Positions 53,039 to 64,000 of a stretch of DNA of 64,000 nt are shown here, piece after piece. The notes beneath the pieces are model-generated. The model worked only from the letters and a program-made list of their open reading frames with translations, had not been told where the DNA came from and searched no databases. Made by a program: the position numbers and the translations under genes. The DNA is from Cylindrotheca closterium (Eukaryota > Bacillariophyta > Bacillariophyceae > Bacillariales > Bacillariaceae): contig CAKOGP040001224.1 of assembly GCA_933822405.4 (NCBI GenBank), forward strand, positions 313,825 to 377,824. Direction: 5' to 3'. Each line of letters starts with the position of its first letter. Positions within the stretch are counted from its first letter, which is position 1.

Positions 53039-56000
53039 ATGGTTGTGATTTCTCTTTGGGACGGCCAAGAAATCGAGCTGGCCGTCGAAAGTTCCAGAGG
53101 AGACGGAGAACAGAAGCTCAATGAAGCCATATTGGAACTGGATGACAACCAGGTCGCATTGGATCTTTCACTGCTTAAACGCGGTGTCCTTCGCATCCGA
53201 AAACCATTTCCAGAATCTTTCGAATCTACTAAATCTTCAGTTAAAACATTAGAGAAGTTGGAGACTTTTTCTGATGATGAGGAAGATCTGGATAATGTAA
53301 AAGAGGCGAAAGAAGGAGAAACCTTTCAAGATCTTTACACAACTGGGGAAGCATTGGGTAAAGGGAGCTTCTCAGACGTAGTATTGGCCACCCACAACGA
53401 ATCGAATATGAACTTTGCCGCAAAGGTCATTGATAGAGAAGACATGAAGCGAAAGGGGGCCAAGGATACGTTGGAGCTCGAAATTAATAATATGAAGCTT
53501 CTGAAAGAGTGCCCTCAAATCTGCCGTATACAGGATGCCTTCGTAGGCGATTCCATCTGCCATATTGTTTTTGAATTGCTTCCAGGAGGTGAATTATTCA
53601 GCTGTATCATAGAGAAGGGTTCTTTCTCCGAGCGAGAGGCTCGCGACGCTAGTATCAGTATCTTGAATGGCCTCGAATTCATGCATTCTAAGCGAGTTGT
53701 CCACCGTGATGTGAAGCCAGAGAATCTCATGTTGAAGGACAAGAACAAAATTTCTTCTGTCAAACTTTCTGACTTTGGCTTTTCCAAGTATCTAGAAAAT
53801 AAGAATGCCTGTCGGACTCTTTGTGGAACACCAGGATACCTGGCGCCTGAAATTCTGGAACGATGGCCTGCTTACGATGTGGAATGTGACATGTTCAGTT
53901 TTGGGGTCATTCTCTTCCTCTTGTTGGGCGGTTATTTGCCCTTTGATCCCAACTCCAGCAATGATACGAATGCCATCTTTGAACGTACCCGTAATGGCGA
54001 TCACAAATTCTACCCCACTCGATGGAACAACATTTCGCCTTCCGCGAAGGAATTGGTGGCACAGTGCTTGAGCATCAAGCCCACGAAGAGAATCACAGCC
54101 AAGAAAGCCTTGAATCATCAATGGATGAAAGAGAAGGTTGCTGGCAACAAGGTCGATGCATCTGCTTTGAAAAGTGTTGTTGCGGACAATCAGGTAAGTG
54201 TTTACTGGTATTTCAGTAATGATCATGATGATGATGAAAAACTAGCTACTGTCTCCTTATATCAACGTATTTTCTTGAATCGCGTTCGAACAGTTGGGCA
54301 AGAAAGGTGATGAGCTAAAGGACGACTTCCAAGGCTACCTGGAAAATAAGCGGAAAGATTCGATGACATCGTATATGACTGGACAAAAATCGGTTGCCAC
54401 AGCTGCGACTGCATTCAAGGAGGAAGGCAGCAGTGGACGACCTGTAGACGCTTTCTATGAAAAGCGACACAAACTTGGGCAAGGGGCTTTCGCAATTGTG
54501 CACAGTTGCTTTCATCAGTCAACTGGGAAGTCGTATGCTATCAAGGAAATTGATCTGTCCGGATTAAATGATAAAGAGTTGATAATGCTCCAGGGAGAGA
54601 TCAATGCCATGAAATATGTTCGAGGTGGACCGTCCATTATTCGTCTCTACGATGTATTCCGATTTCCTGATAAGCTGCACCTGGTGTTGGAAGAAATGAA
54701 GGGTGGTGATGTATTGCATCGAATTGCTGAAAAGGAGGTGTATACAGAAGCTGAGGCAAGAGATACGTGCACATATTTCTTCGAGGCAGTGCGATACTGT
54801 CACAGAAAGAATATCGCTCACAGAGATATTAAGCTCGATAATCTATTACTCGTGGAAAAGAATGACATTGCTACCGTGAAACTTGCTGACTTCGGTTTTG
54901 CGAAGAAATGCGGGAGAAAAGGAGTGAAGACAATGTGTGGGACTCCAAACTACATGGCACCAGAGGTGTTTCGGTTACCTGAGTCTGGTTTCTATGATTT
55001 CCGTTGCGATATGTGGTCTGTTGGCGTTTCAGTCTACTGCATGTTAGCTGGGTATCTTCCTTTTGAAGGATCCATGAAAGATGTCCAACGGCGAGTATTG
55101 AAAGGAAAGTACAAGTTTCACAGTGAATACTGGGCTGGGATCTCATCTTCAGCAAAGGACATGGTTACCGGGTTGTTGCAGAGAGATCCAGGCAAAAGAC
55201 TATCTGCAGATGATGCTCTGCAGTGCGAATGGATGGGTACGGCTGCTGAAGCTCTTGCTGCCAGGGATCTTTCCGGCGCTCAAAAACAAATCAAGAAGAA
55301 TAAATTCAAGAAGGCGGCGATGGGTGTAAGTTCTTCAAAGGTCGAAATGTTGTTTGCGCCATAGATTGTTCTCAACTCATTACCTTTGGCAGATAATGAA
55401 ATTGAACAAAATCCACAAATTCAACGAGTCGTCGAAGATGCTTGACTTTGGGACCTTGGTAAGAACGATATGCCGATTGTCACGTTGCTCTTTTTCAGCG
55501 CCCTCATTGTTGCGAAAAAATTTCAGGCGATGGGAATCAATCAAGCAGCAAGAATGGAGATGCTTCAGGAACAACAAGACGCGGAAGAAGAGAAGTTTGA
55601 CCAAGCCTTTGAACTTTTGCAACAGGTGAGTTGCTTATTTGCATCATGCTACGACATCTCGGAACTACTATTTATCTGAATCAATTGAATATTTAGATCG
55701 GAGAGGGCGAGTTTGGGGATCTCTATATTGCGATCAACCTAAAAACAAAAACGGAAGCTGCGGTTAAGAAGGTCTGTAGACGCAAGTTGGTCGAGTCTGA
55801 CGTCGTCGCTCTTGATGACGAAATTGCGGCATTGCGAACGCTGCAAGGGTCCAAGCATATTGTTACGTTGCTGGACGTATATGAGGATGCCGACTATACT
55901 CACATTGTAATGGAGCGAGTCTACGGTTCAACGTTGATTGAACAGCTAGTTGCGAAGAAGAGATACACAGAATTTGATGCAAAGGAAGTTGTAAGGAATC

Positions 56001-56581
56001 TACTCTTGGGAGTCCATCATTGTCACAACAATCGCATCGCAATTAGAAATCTCAAGTTGGAGAGCTTGCTTTTACCTGAAAATGAACCGAACAATGTAAA
56101 GATATCTGACTTTGAGTCTGCGAAGGTTGTTTCTTTCCCCAACTCTCTCCACACTCAATGTGGAACTCAGGAGTACGTTGCGCCTGAAATCCTATCAAGT
56201 CATCCGGCCTATGACGTTTCTTGCGACATGTGGACAGTCGGAGTTATAATCTTTATAATGCTTGGTGGGTACTATCCTTTCCGTGCCAAGAAGGAGGCCG
56301 ATGTATTGAAGAAGATCCGCTATGGTGAATTCAAGTTTCACAGCAAGTATTGGAAAATCATATCAGACGAGGCGAAGGATATAATAAAGCGAATGCTGAA
56401 CGTAAATCCAGACGAGAGAATAACTGCTGCCGATGCACTATCAAGCCCTTGGATCCATTCTGGGGACAAGCACACAGCTGATTTGAGCAACAATATGTCC
56501 GAGTTGAGCGAAGAACTTGGCAAGCGAACACTCAAGGGCACTGCTCGAATGGTGATGGCCCTCAAAAGGTTGAACATTTGA
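53039..56581 (+). CDS. Triple-kinase protein C: kinase-kinase-pseudokinase, divergent N-terminus (5 exons)
   Basis: Exons 53039-54193, 54294-55325, 55393-55458, 55527-55625, 55697-56581; all phase 0; 1078 residues. The N-terminus has no MGCGQSK; instead ~60 residues starting 'MVVISLWDGQEIELAVESS' form a small beta-rich-looking segment, then an acidic linker. K1 (~103-350): 'LGKGSFSDV', 'FAAKVI', 'HRDVKPEN', 'LSDFGFSK', 'LAPEIL'. Linker 'DDFQGYLENKRKDSMTSYMT'. K2 (~440-700): 'LGQGAFAIV', 'YAIKEI', 'HRDIKLDN', DFG, APE. Small exons 3 and 4 encode a basic 'IMKLNKIHKF' helix and a coiled piece ending 'FELLQQ'. K3 (from 784): 'IGEGEFGDL', 'AAVKKV', 'IRNLKLES', 'DFESAK': pseudokinase as in B. C-terminus 'LKGTARMVMALKRL'. 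The true start may lie in an upstream exon. Confidence 0.85.
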
Positions 56582-58648
<2,067 letters not shown>

Positions 58649-58820
58649 GACTATCCATATTGAATTTTTTATTTTCCACATCGTTCGTCAAATTCAAAAT
58701 ACTGTGTATGGCGTTCGTTTTGGCAAAGCATCTTCTTGAATTGCATTCATCTCTTGCATGAAGAACCTGACTTTTTGTATCGATCCTTAGAGTGTCCTTA
58801 TGGATTTGGGTTGTTTCTTT

Positions 58821-58982
58821 TTAGACCTTGTCCATTGATTTGTTGCCTTTTCGAAAGTAGAGAAAGTAGAACAAACACAAATAAATTCCAATCATTCCGT
58901 AGGCAGTCATCCTCCGCAAGAAGCAATTTCTTTTTGCCCGCTCAATACGGCCTTCTTCGATATCATCAAATTCCTCTGACAT
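58821..58982 (-). CDS. Small single-pass membrane protein
   Basis: 53 residues from the ATG at 58980-58982; an upstream in-frame extension to 59069 lacks an obvious reason to be coding. Acidic N-terminus 'MSEEFDDIEEGRIERAKRN', one membrane helix 'MTAYGMIGIYLCLFYFLYF', and a basic tail 'RKGNKSMDKV'. The layout is that of a tail-anchored or small organelle-membrane subunit. No family recognised; its 3' end lies 172 bp from the folate gene's stop. Confidence 0.5.
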   Translation of the reverse strand: MSEEFDDIEEGRIERAKRNCFLRRMTAYGMIGIYLCLFYFLYFRKGNKSMDKV

Positions 58983-59248
58983 TTTGCATTGTTTGGTTGC
59001 GTCGTTGTTGCTGTGTGTAACTTTGGTAACGATGTGAAGACACCATGTGAAACCAATGCTGAAATTCAAATTGGAAATAATTGAAGAAAACGCTAACTCA
59101 GCTCGCCCCTCATAGACATGAAACTATTGCCACTTTCCACAGCCATTTACAAACCTACGCAGCAAAACAATTTGTAAAAAAAACTCCACACCCTTATCAT
59201 TTATCCTATTTGAAGGGACAGACTTTGTGACTCGGTGCTTGCGATCAT

Positions 59249-60058
59249 TTATGGAGCCACAGATCCTTCATCTCGTGTCAGGACAAACATCGATCCTTTG
59301 TTTCCTCTTCCAATTCTGACGTTGTCAGATAGATACGTAGTTTCTAACCACCCATTTTCAGTGGTGCCTTTGAAGAATCCTATGACTCCAAACAGAAACC
59401 CCAGATCTAGTTTGATGAAATTCAAATCAATTGTACATTGATTGAACGACACAATAGCACGTTTCTCGTTGTTTTCTGAAAGACGAAAGGAGCCACCAAC
59501 CCGAACAAAAGCCTTTGGGAGGACGACTTCATTGTACACACTGTTTTGCGATAGATCAAATATTTGCTTTGGTGGCTTGTTGCTAACATCGACATCTATG
59601 CCTCCAGCAGAAACCGATCCCTTTGCTTCAAATCGTTTTGTGGTAATATTTTCTTCTGCGTCTTTGACTTCCCAAGAGGATTTAAGTTTGTCCCCGTCGA
59701 TTCCATCAGCTTCAATCTCACTTGGAGCTGTGTATTGCAAATACCATGTCCCGTCAATGCTTCCATCTTCTAATATATTCTGCAATGGGGGAGCGGGGAA
59801 TTCACTTTCCAGCTGTGAAACTCGATTCAAAACCTCGATTTGATTCGATAGGCTGGCAGACTTGCCGTATTCTGTATTGCTAATGGATCGGATGAGCTCC
59901 TTTTCAAGATCTACTCGAGAGGTGGTTTGATCGGTTTGGATGACGCCAGCTTCTTTTGACTGAAACATTTGGAACACCTTTGGCAGCTGCAGATTTTGTA
60001 AAGCTTCGGCTGTTTGAAGTCCACAAAGGAAAAGGACGAGTAGCAAGTTAGAGCGCAT
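59249..60058 (-). CDS. PAP/fibrillin plastid lipid-associated protein
   Basis: 269 residues, ATG at 60056-60058. Signal peptide 'SNLLLVLFLCGLQTAEA' followed by Leu at +1, an allowed variant of the diatom plastid-import motif. The PAP_fibrillin domain (~65-265) shows the typical opening 'ELIRSISNTEYGK', the central 'DGSIDGTWYLQYTAP' and the closing 'NGWLETTYLSDNVRIGRGNK' with 'SMFVLTRD'. Fibrillins are lipocalin-like and bind lipids or quinones in plastoglobules and thylakoids. AGTCAGTC lies about 130 bp upstream of the start. Family call strong; localisation inferred. Confidence 0.88.
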   Translation of the reverse strand: MRSNLLLVLFLCGLQTAEALQNLQLPKVFQMFQSKEAGVIQTDQTTSRVDLEKELIRSISNTEYGKSASLSNQIEVLNRVSQLESEFPAPPLQNILEDGSIDGTWYLQYTAPSEIEADGIDGDKLKSSWEVKDAEENITTKRFEAKGSVSAGGIDVDVSNKPPKQIFDLSQNSVYNEVVLPKAFVRVGGSFRLSENNEKRAIVSFNQCTIDLNFIKLDLGFLFGVIGFFKGTTENGWLETTYLSDNVRIGRGNKGSMFVLTRDEGSVAP

Positions 60059-60230
60059 ATCGCTGTTCAGAAGTTCTTCGAAGTGTCGTCGTTGTGTTGC
60101 GTTGAGTTGTGTTGAGTTATGTTGAGGTGCAAACGCATATTGTTTCGTGTTGGAATGAGTGAGTCATGACGTCAGATCATTTTTATCAGCTCAGTCAGTC
60201 ACGTCGGCAGTCCGACTGGTTCGATCACAA

Positions 60231-62837
60231 TTAGTCCACTAGGTCATGTTCCTTCACAAGTTGGATAAACTCCTCGGCTGTCATAGTAGTAACTCCATAC
60301 TGGATTGCTTGTTTCAGTTTCTTGCCTCCCTTATCCCCATAGACTACAAGATCCGTTGATTTGCTCACACTTCCTGGTGTAGCCTTGGCACCGAGACTCT
60401 TGGCAGCACTGTGTGCAGACGACCGACTAAAGTCGGGAATGGCTCCAGTGAATACTACTCTCATACCTCTCCATGGTTTTGAAACATCGTCTTTTCCTTC
60501 TGATGGTACTGCTGTATCTTGGTATTCTACCTTTTGCTCATCAAGGATTTTGATGGCACTAGCAAGTTCTTTTGCAGCTTCTGAAAGGTCCTTGTTCTTG
60601 GCAAAGGAAAGCAATGAGGACATGACGGATTCCCCAATTCCTAGCTGACCGTTCAGCTTTGAGAATGGATGCTCCAAATAAATTTCTTCATCTTCCTCCT
60701 CTTCCTTTTCTTCGTCTATAGTAGGTTTTTCCCATGTCAACCCAGTATCCATGGCCTTAAAAAACTCTTCTTTGGTTCCAAAAGTGGAGGCAACCAACTC
60801 GGACGAATGCTTCCCCATATGACGGAGACCCAGCGAGTATAGAAAGCGCCTCAATGGTATGCCTTGAGTTGCTACCTTGTGAGTGACACTTTGGAGATTC
60901 TTAACCGATTTTGGACCCCATCGAGGCAATTCTTGAAGCCTTTCCCAATCCTTCTCCTTGTAGTTGAAAATGTCTGCTGGGTACTTGAGAAGGTCCGCGT
61001 CCATGAGCTGCTGAATTCGACTTTCCGAAAGCCCCGTGACGTCCAAGGCATCTCGAGAATAGGCATGTGCCAATGTTGTTATTGCTTGTGGACGGCAGAG
61101 CATTGGTGGACCAGTGCATCGAACAACAGGACCGATAGCTGTTCCGTTGGTCTCCTCCCATGCAACATCGGAACCACAGGCTGGACAATGTTTGGGTGTC
61201 TCCAGCGAGATCCAATCGTCACTCTCATTGTTTCGGTTCTCATTTGTAGAGGCATCACCAACCCTTGATACGACTTGTGGAATCACATCACCTGCTCGAC
61301 GAACCAAGACGGAAGTGTTGACAAGTACCGAAGTAACATTTCCCAGCATTTCTTGCATATGGTCAAAGTTGTGAAGCGTCGCTCTGGAGATGTTGACTCC
61401 GCCAACTGCAACTGGCTTCAAGATTGCCACCGGAGTAAGTGCTCCAGTACGTCCAACTTGAACAATCACATCGATCAATTCCGTGACAGCAGAAATTGCT
61501 GGATACTTGTGCGCCACGGCCCAATTGGGAGATTTCATGGATCGGCCCATTTCTTGCTTGATATCTGGATTCGCAACTTTGTGCACGCAACCATCCATGT
61601 CGAAATCCCTCCAATTGTAATCGACGGACGAATCTGGACCAAGACCCAGCCTATGACGACGAAGGGACTCGTAGTATACTAGCATTTGATTGATATTCAT
61701 TTGCTCCAAGAACTCTTCTTGTGTCGAGTTTCGGGTATATTCCAAATCCGTAACAATGGCTGGCGCTGGCACAACGAAACCCCATTCTTGCATCATTGCT
61801 CGATTGTCAAGCCCGTTTGAAAACGCGCCTTTGTCTCCCACAACATCATAGGCATAGAATTGCAGTTGACCTTGAAGTTCCTTGGCTTCTTCAGCCTCCT
61901 CGGGGTCTTCCGATGGTTTCCGGAGAAGGATTCCAGCGGCGGCATTCCGGGTGTTGCTGAACGTAAAATTGGTTGAAAGCGCTTCAAACTGTGTTTTTGG
62001 AAAGACGACTTCCCCTCGAATCTCTAGTATAGACACCATCTCATCGCCTTTCTTAGGCCTGATCTTATCAATAACACTGAGAGACTTGGGAATGTCGGGT
62101 ATGGAACTAACGGCTTCGGTCACATCCTGACCAACCCGACCATCGCCTCTGGTGGATGCCCAACTCAGTTCGTATGATTGATTTCCATCTTTCAATGTTT
62201 CTATTTCATATCTTAGTGATAGGCTGACTCCATCCAATTTGGGCTCTGTTAAAATCCAAACGGTAGAATCGTCACTGGATTCAGATGATGATCCAGATTC
62301 AGACATCACTTCCACGGTGGCCTTACTGACACGATTCAACCATGACAAAAGTTGGGGTTCATCGTGAGCATTGTCCAGGGACAACATGGGACGCAAGTGT
62401 TTTCTCTTTTTGCGTTCCACAACGTTAGATTGACTTCCTACACGCCCATCTCGAGTGGCCTCGGCGCCTAGACCAGACTCTTTCTGAAGCTTTTTCAACA
62501 GCTTTGGAAATTGCGTTTTGATTTCATTCTCTCTTCTGACGAGGGCGTCAAATTCTTCATCCTCCAGGATAGGTTGTTCATTGTAATATAATTCATCATT
62601 ACGAATAATCTCACTGGACAGCCACTTTAATTCATCATAGATGCGAGTTTCATCATCCGTTTTGGTGGCCAGCCACCGAATTGTCGAAGGTTGTTTGCAT
62701 CGAGTTTTGCGGAGAAAAGGAACTGCTCTGAATGCAAGAGCACTGCGCGCCCGTAGCATGTGTAATGACAGCAGCAGCAATGAGCAAAGGATTACTGGAG
62801 AGGAGACGATTCTTCTCTCCAACAAGGCTGCTGTCAT
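60231..62837 (-). CDS. ligA: Bacterial-type NAD+-dependent DNA ligase, predicted plastid-targeted
   Basis: 868 residues from the ATG at 62835-62837 (the open frame extends upstream only to a TTG). It seals nicks in DNA using NAD+. Leader: hydrophobic 'VILCSLLLLSLHMLRARSALA' with Phe at +1 ('ALA-FRAVPF') and then a Ser/Thr/Arg/Lys-rich stretch, the plastid signature in diatoms. Domain Ia (~62-150), adenylation domain with active-site Lys K200 in 'TEPKLDGVSLSLRYE', OB fold ('DVIVQVGRTGALTPVA'), zinc finger starting 'HCPACGSDV', helix-hairpin-helix region, and C-terminal BRCT (~790-865, 'GMRVVFTGAIPDFSRSSAHS'). Ser/Asp-rich inserts at ~180-192 and acidic 'EEEEDEE' ~720 are not in bacterial LigA. 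Nuclear replication uses ATP ligases, so a plastid-genome role is inferred. Confidence 0.92.
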   Translation of the reverse strand: MTAALLERRIVSSPVILCSLLLLSLHMLRARSALAFRAVPFLRKTRCKQPSTIRWLATKTDDETRIYDELKWLSSEIIRNDELYYNEQPILEDEEFDALVRRENEIKTQFPKLLKKLQKESGLGAEATRDGRVGSQSNVVERKKRKHLRPMLSLDNAHDEPQLLSWLNRVSKATVEVMSESGSSSESSDDSTVWILTEPKLDGVSLSLRYEIETLKDGNQSYELSWASTRGDGRVGQDVTEAVSSIPDIPKSLSVIDKIRPKKGDEMVSILEIRGEVVFPKTQFEALSTNFTFSNTRNAAAGILLRKPSEDPEEAEEAKELQGQLQFYAYDVVGDKGAFSNGLDNRAMMQEWGFVVPAPAIVTDLEYTRNSTQEEFLEQMNINQMLVYYESLRRHRLGLGPDSSVDYNWRDFDMDGCVHKVANPDIKQEMGRSMKSPNWAVAHKYPAISAVTELIDVIVQVGRTGALTPVAILKPVAVGGVNISRATLHNFDHMQEMLGNVTSVLVNTSVLVRRAGDVIPQVVSRVGDASTNENRNNESDDWISLETPKHCPACGSDVAWEETNGTAIGPVVRCTGPPMLCRPQAITTLAHAYSRDALDVTGLSESRIQQLMDADLLKYPADIFNYKEKDWERLQELPRWGPKSVKNLQSVTHKVATQGIPLRRFLYSLGLRHMGKHSSELVASTFGTKEEFFKAMDTGLTWEKPTIDEEKEEEEDEEIYLEHPFSKLNGQLGIGESVMSSLLSFAKNKDLSEAAKELASAIKILDEQKVEYQDTAVPSEGKDDVSKPWRGMRVVFTGAIPDFSRSSAHSAAKSLGAKATPGSVSKSTDLVVYGDKGGKKLKQAIQYGVTTMTAEEFIQLVKEHDLVD

Positions 62838-63022
62838 GGCTTTTGGGAGAAGCGAATTGTGGTGGATCAAATCACATCATCGATCTTTTTACGACGACGT
62901 ACGGACAGATCTGAAAACGACAAACTTGCTGCCGACTTGGACCCTCTGCTTTCTACTGTAGTACAGTAGCTTCTGATATTGCTATTATTGCACTGCTTCA
63001 ATATGGTCCTAGTTCGGCTTTC
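62838..63022. other. Short intergenic region
   Basis: 185 bp between the ligase start and the acetyltransferase stop; must hold the ligase promoter. Nothing recognised. Confidence 0.4.
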
Positions 63023-63643
63023 TTAATCTTCGTTCTTTGGCTCATTGGATATTTCCAAATGCCGAATTACTTTGGCTGGTACTCCACCAATTACTACATT
63101 ATCTCCAAAACTCTTGGTCACAACGGCCCCAGCTCCAACTACGACATTATTTCCAAGTGTGACACCAGGACATACGGTGGCATTGGCTCCAATCCATGCA
63201 TTGTCACCAATTGTAATCGGAGCTGTTATTTCGGCACCACTGGATCGCAAGACAGGATCGATTGGGTGCGTGGCAGCCGAAATGCACACATGCGGAGCCA
63301 ACAAACAATTATTTCCGACCGTGCAAGCATTGCAATCCAATATGGTGCACCCGTGGTTGGCATAGAAGTTGTCCCCCACGTGTAGATGAATCCCATAGTC
63401 GACATGAAATGGTGATTCAATCCAAATGTTCTTGCTGTCCTTGGAATTGGGAAGCAGTTCTTGTACAATCTGTTGACGAGCTTCGACTTCCAAAGGCGAC
63501 GTTTGGTTTAGTTGAAAGCACAATAGTTTGGCTTTTTGCCGTTGTTCCAACAAGACAGGATCAAAGGCTTGATATAATTCACCCTTGAGCATTTTCTCTT
63601 CTTCGGTCATTTTGGACGAACTTGCCGCTTCTTTTGTTGCCAT
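63023..63643 (-). CDS. Maltose/galactoside-type O-acetyltransferase (left-handed beta-helix)
   Basis: 206 residues, ATG at 63641-63643. The N-terminal Mac domain (~13-65, 'EEEKMLKGELYQAFDPVLLE') is followed by hexapeptide repeats forming a left-handed beta-helix: 'IHLHVGDNFYANHGCTILDC', 'VGNNCLLAPHVCISAATHP', 'ITIGDNAWIGANATVCPGVT', 'IGGVPAKVIRHL'. The catalytic His is in 'SAATHPIDP'. These trimeric enzymes move acetyl from acetyl-CoA to sugar hydroxyls (Maa, LacA, NodL types). Full bacterial length, no introns and no targeting peptide: compatible with bacterial transfer or an ancient fungal-like copy. Substrate unknown. Confidence 0.9.
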   Translation of the reverse strand: MATKEAASSSKMTEEEKMLKGELYQAFDPVLLEQRQKAKLLCFQLNQTSPLEVEARQQIVQELLPNSKDSKNIWIESPFHVDYGIHLHVGDNFYANHGCTILDCNACTVGNNCLLAPHVCISAATHPIDPVLRSSGAEITAPITIGDNAWIGANATVCPGVTLGNNVVVGAGAVVTKSFGDNVVIGGVPAKVIRHLEISNEPKNED

Positions 63644-64000
63644 GCTTATGCTTATTATAGCGATTGACAGTTTAAAGGGCCGATTGTGGGGCTTGTTCTT
63701 GTCAGCGTTCTTGCAGTGTTGTTCTTGTCAGGGTCTGGGTCGTGATGTGATCATGAAGAAAAGGCATCATGGACGATTGATTCAATCGACTACTGCAACA
63801 ATGAGGATTAGATCTATCCTTGATTATAGTGTATATCCCGATAGTCCTACTCATACCCGGTACAGGTATACAGTACCATTGAAAGCCAGAGAAATAATGT
63901 AAGACTATTATATATATTTAATGATTATAGGGTTATCATTATACATCACACTGAAACAAACATAAAGTTAATGGATACCAATCAATTACACCTACTCTAA
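63644..64000. other. Right-edge intergenic region
   Basis: 357 bp upstream of the acetyltransferase gene. TACCCGGTACAGGTATACAGTACC palindromic sequence at about 63855-63877 and a TATATATATTTAAT stretch at about 63909. No gene recognised. Confidence 0.5.

Overview
This is eukaryotic nuclear DNA, most probably from a raphid pennate diatom (stramenopile). That is an inference from the gene families: CRAL-TRIO plus DUF6824 proteins, type II membrane LRR proteins with the diatom 'FYFATGGPTW' motif, signal peptides followed by F or L at +1 (ASAFAP-like plastid targeting), short GT-AG introns of about 67-157 bp, dense genes on both strands, and a bacterial-type NAD+ DNA ligase with a plastid leader. 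I cannot name the species. There is a 10-N assembly gap at 21522-21531.

Layout. 1-8400: the N-terminal part of an RNI-type LRR protein running off the left edge, a secreted coiled-coil protein, an unknown secreted or membrane protein, a degenerate YqgF/RuvX-like protein, and a 1461-aa nuclear protein with a PWWP-like N-terminus and seven W/G-rich modules. 8400-10270: gene-poor, with a diverged direct repeat flanking a decayed coding fragment. 10275-19130: a mitochondrial acidic protein, a GT8-like glycosyltransferase (3 exons), a CRAL-TRIO/DUF6824 protein (3 exons), a membrane LRR protein (3 exons) and a small unknown protein. 19130-22630: the C-terminal part of a retroelement-like polyprotein abutting the assembly gap. 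22630-43440: a J-like protein, cysteine synthase, AFG1 ATPase, a KDM2/7-type JmjC protein, a polytopic membrane protein, a membrane-anchored GH5 glucanase, a RING-H2 ligase, a plastid coiled-coil candidate, a secreted GN-repeat/YfaP-like protein, a fucosyltransferase-like protein, and two low-complexity proteins.

43975-56581 is the most interesting part. Three paralogous genes, oriented + - +, each encode one polypeptide with THREE CaMK-type protein kinase domains. In all three proteins domains 1 and 2 keep the catalytic residues, while domain 3 has lost the HRD aspartate (NRN or IRN) and the catalytic-loop asparagine (Asn to Ser), so each is a kinase-kinase-pseudokinase. Two of them start MGCGQSK (predicted myristoylation and palmitoylation). 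Basic helices resembling the CaMKII autoinhibitory/calmodulin-binding segment follow several domains. The family has no EF hands. I read it as a membrane-tethered, Ca2+/CaM-regulated tandem-kinase system.

56900-64000: an HPPK-DHPS folate fusion, a small membrane protein, a PAP/fibrillin, a plastid NAD+ DNA ligase and a hexapeptide O-acetyltransferase.

Gene starts were moved to the first plausible ATG wherever the open frame began at GTG or TTG. Splice sites were placed by hand from GT-AG signals, frame and domain continuity. All multi-exon models sum to a multiple of three.
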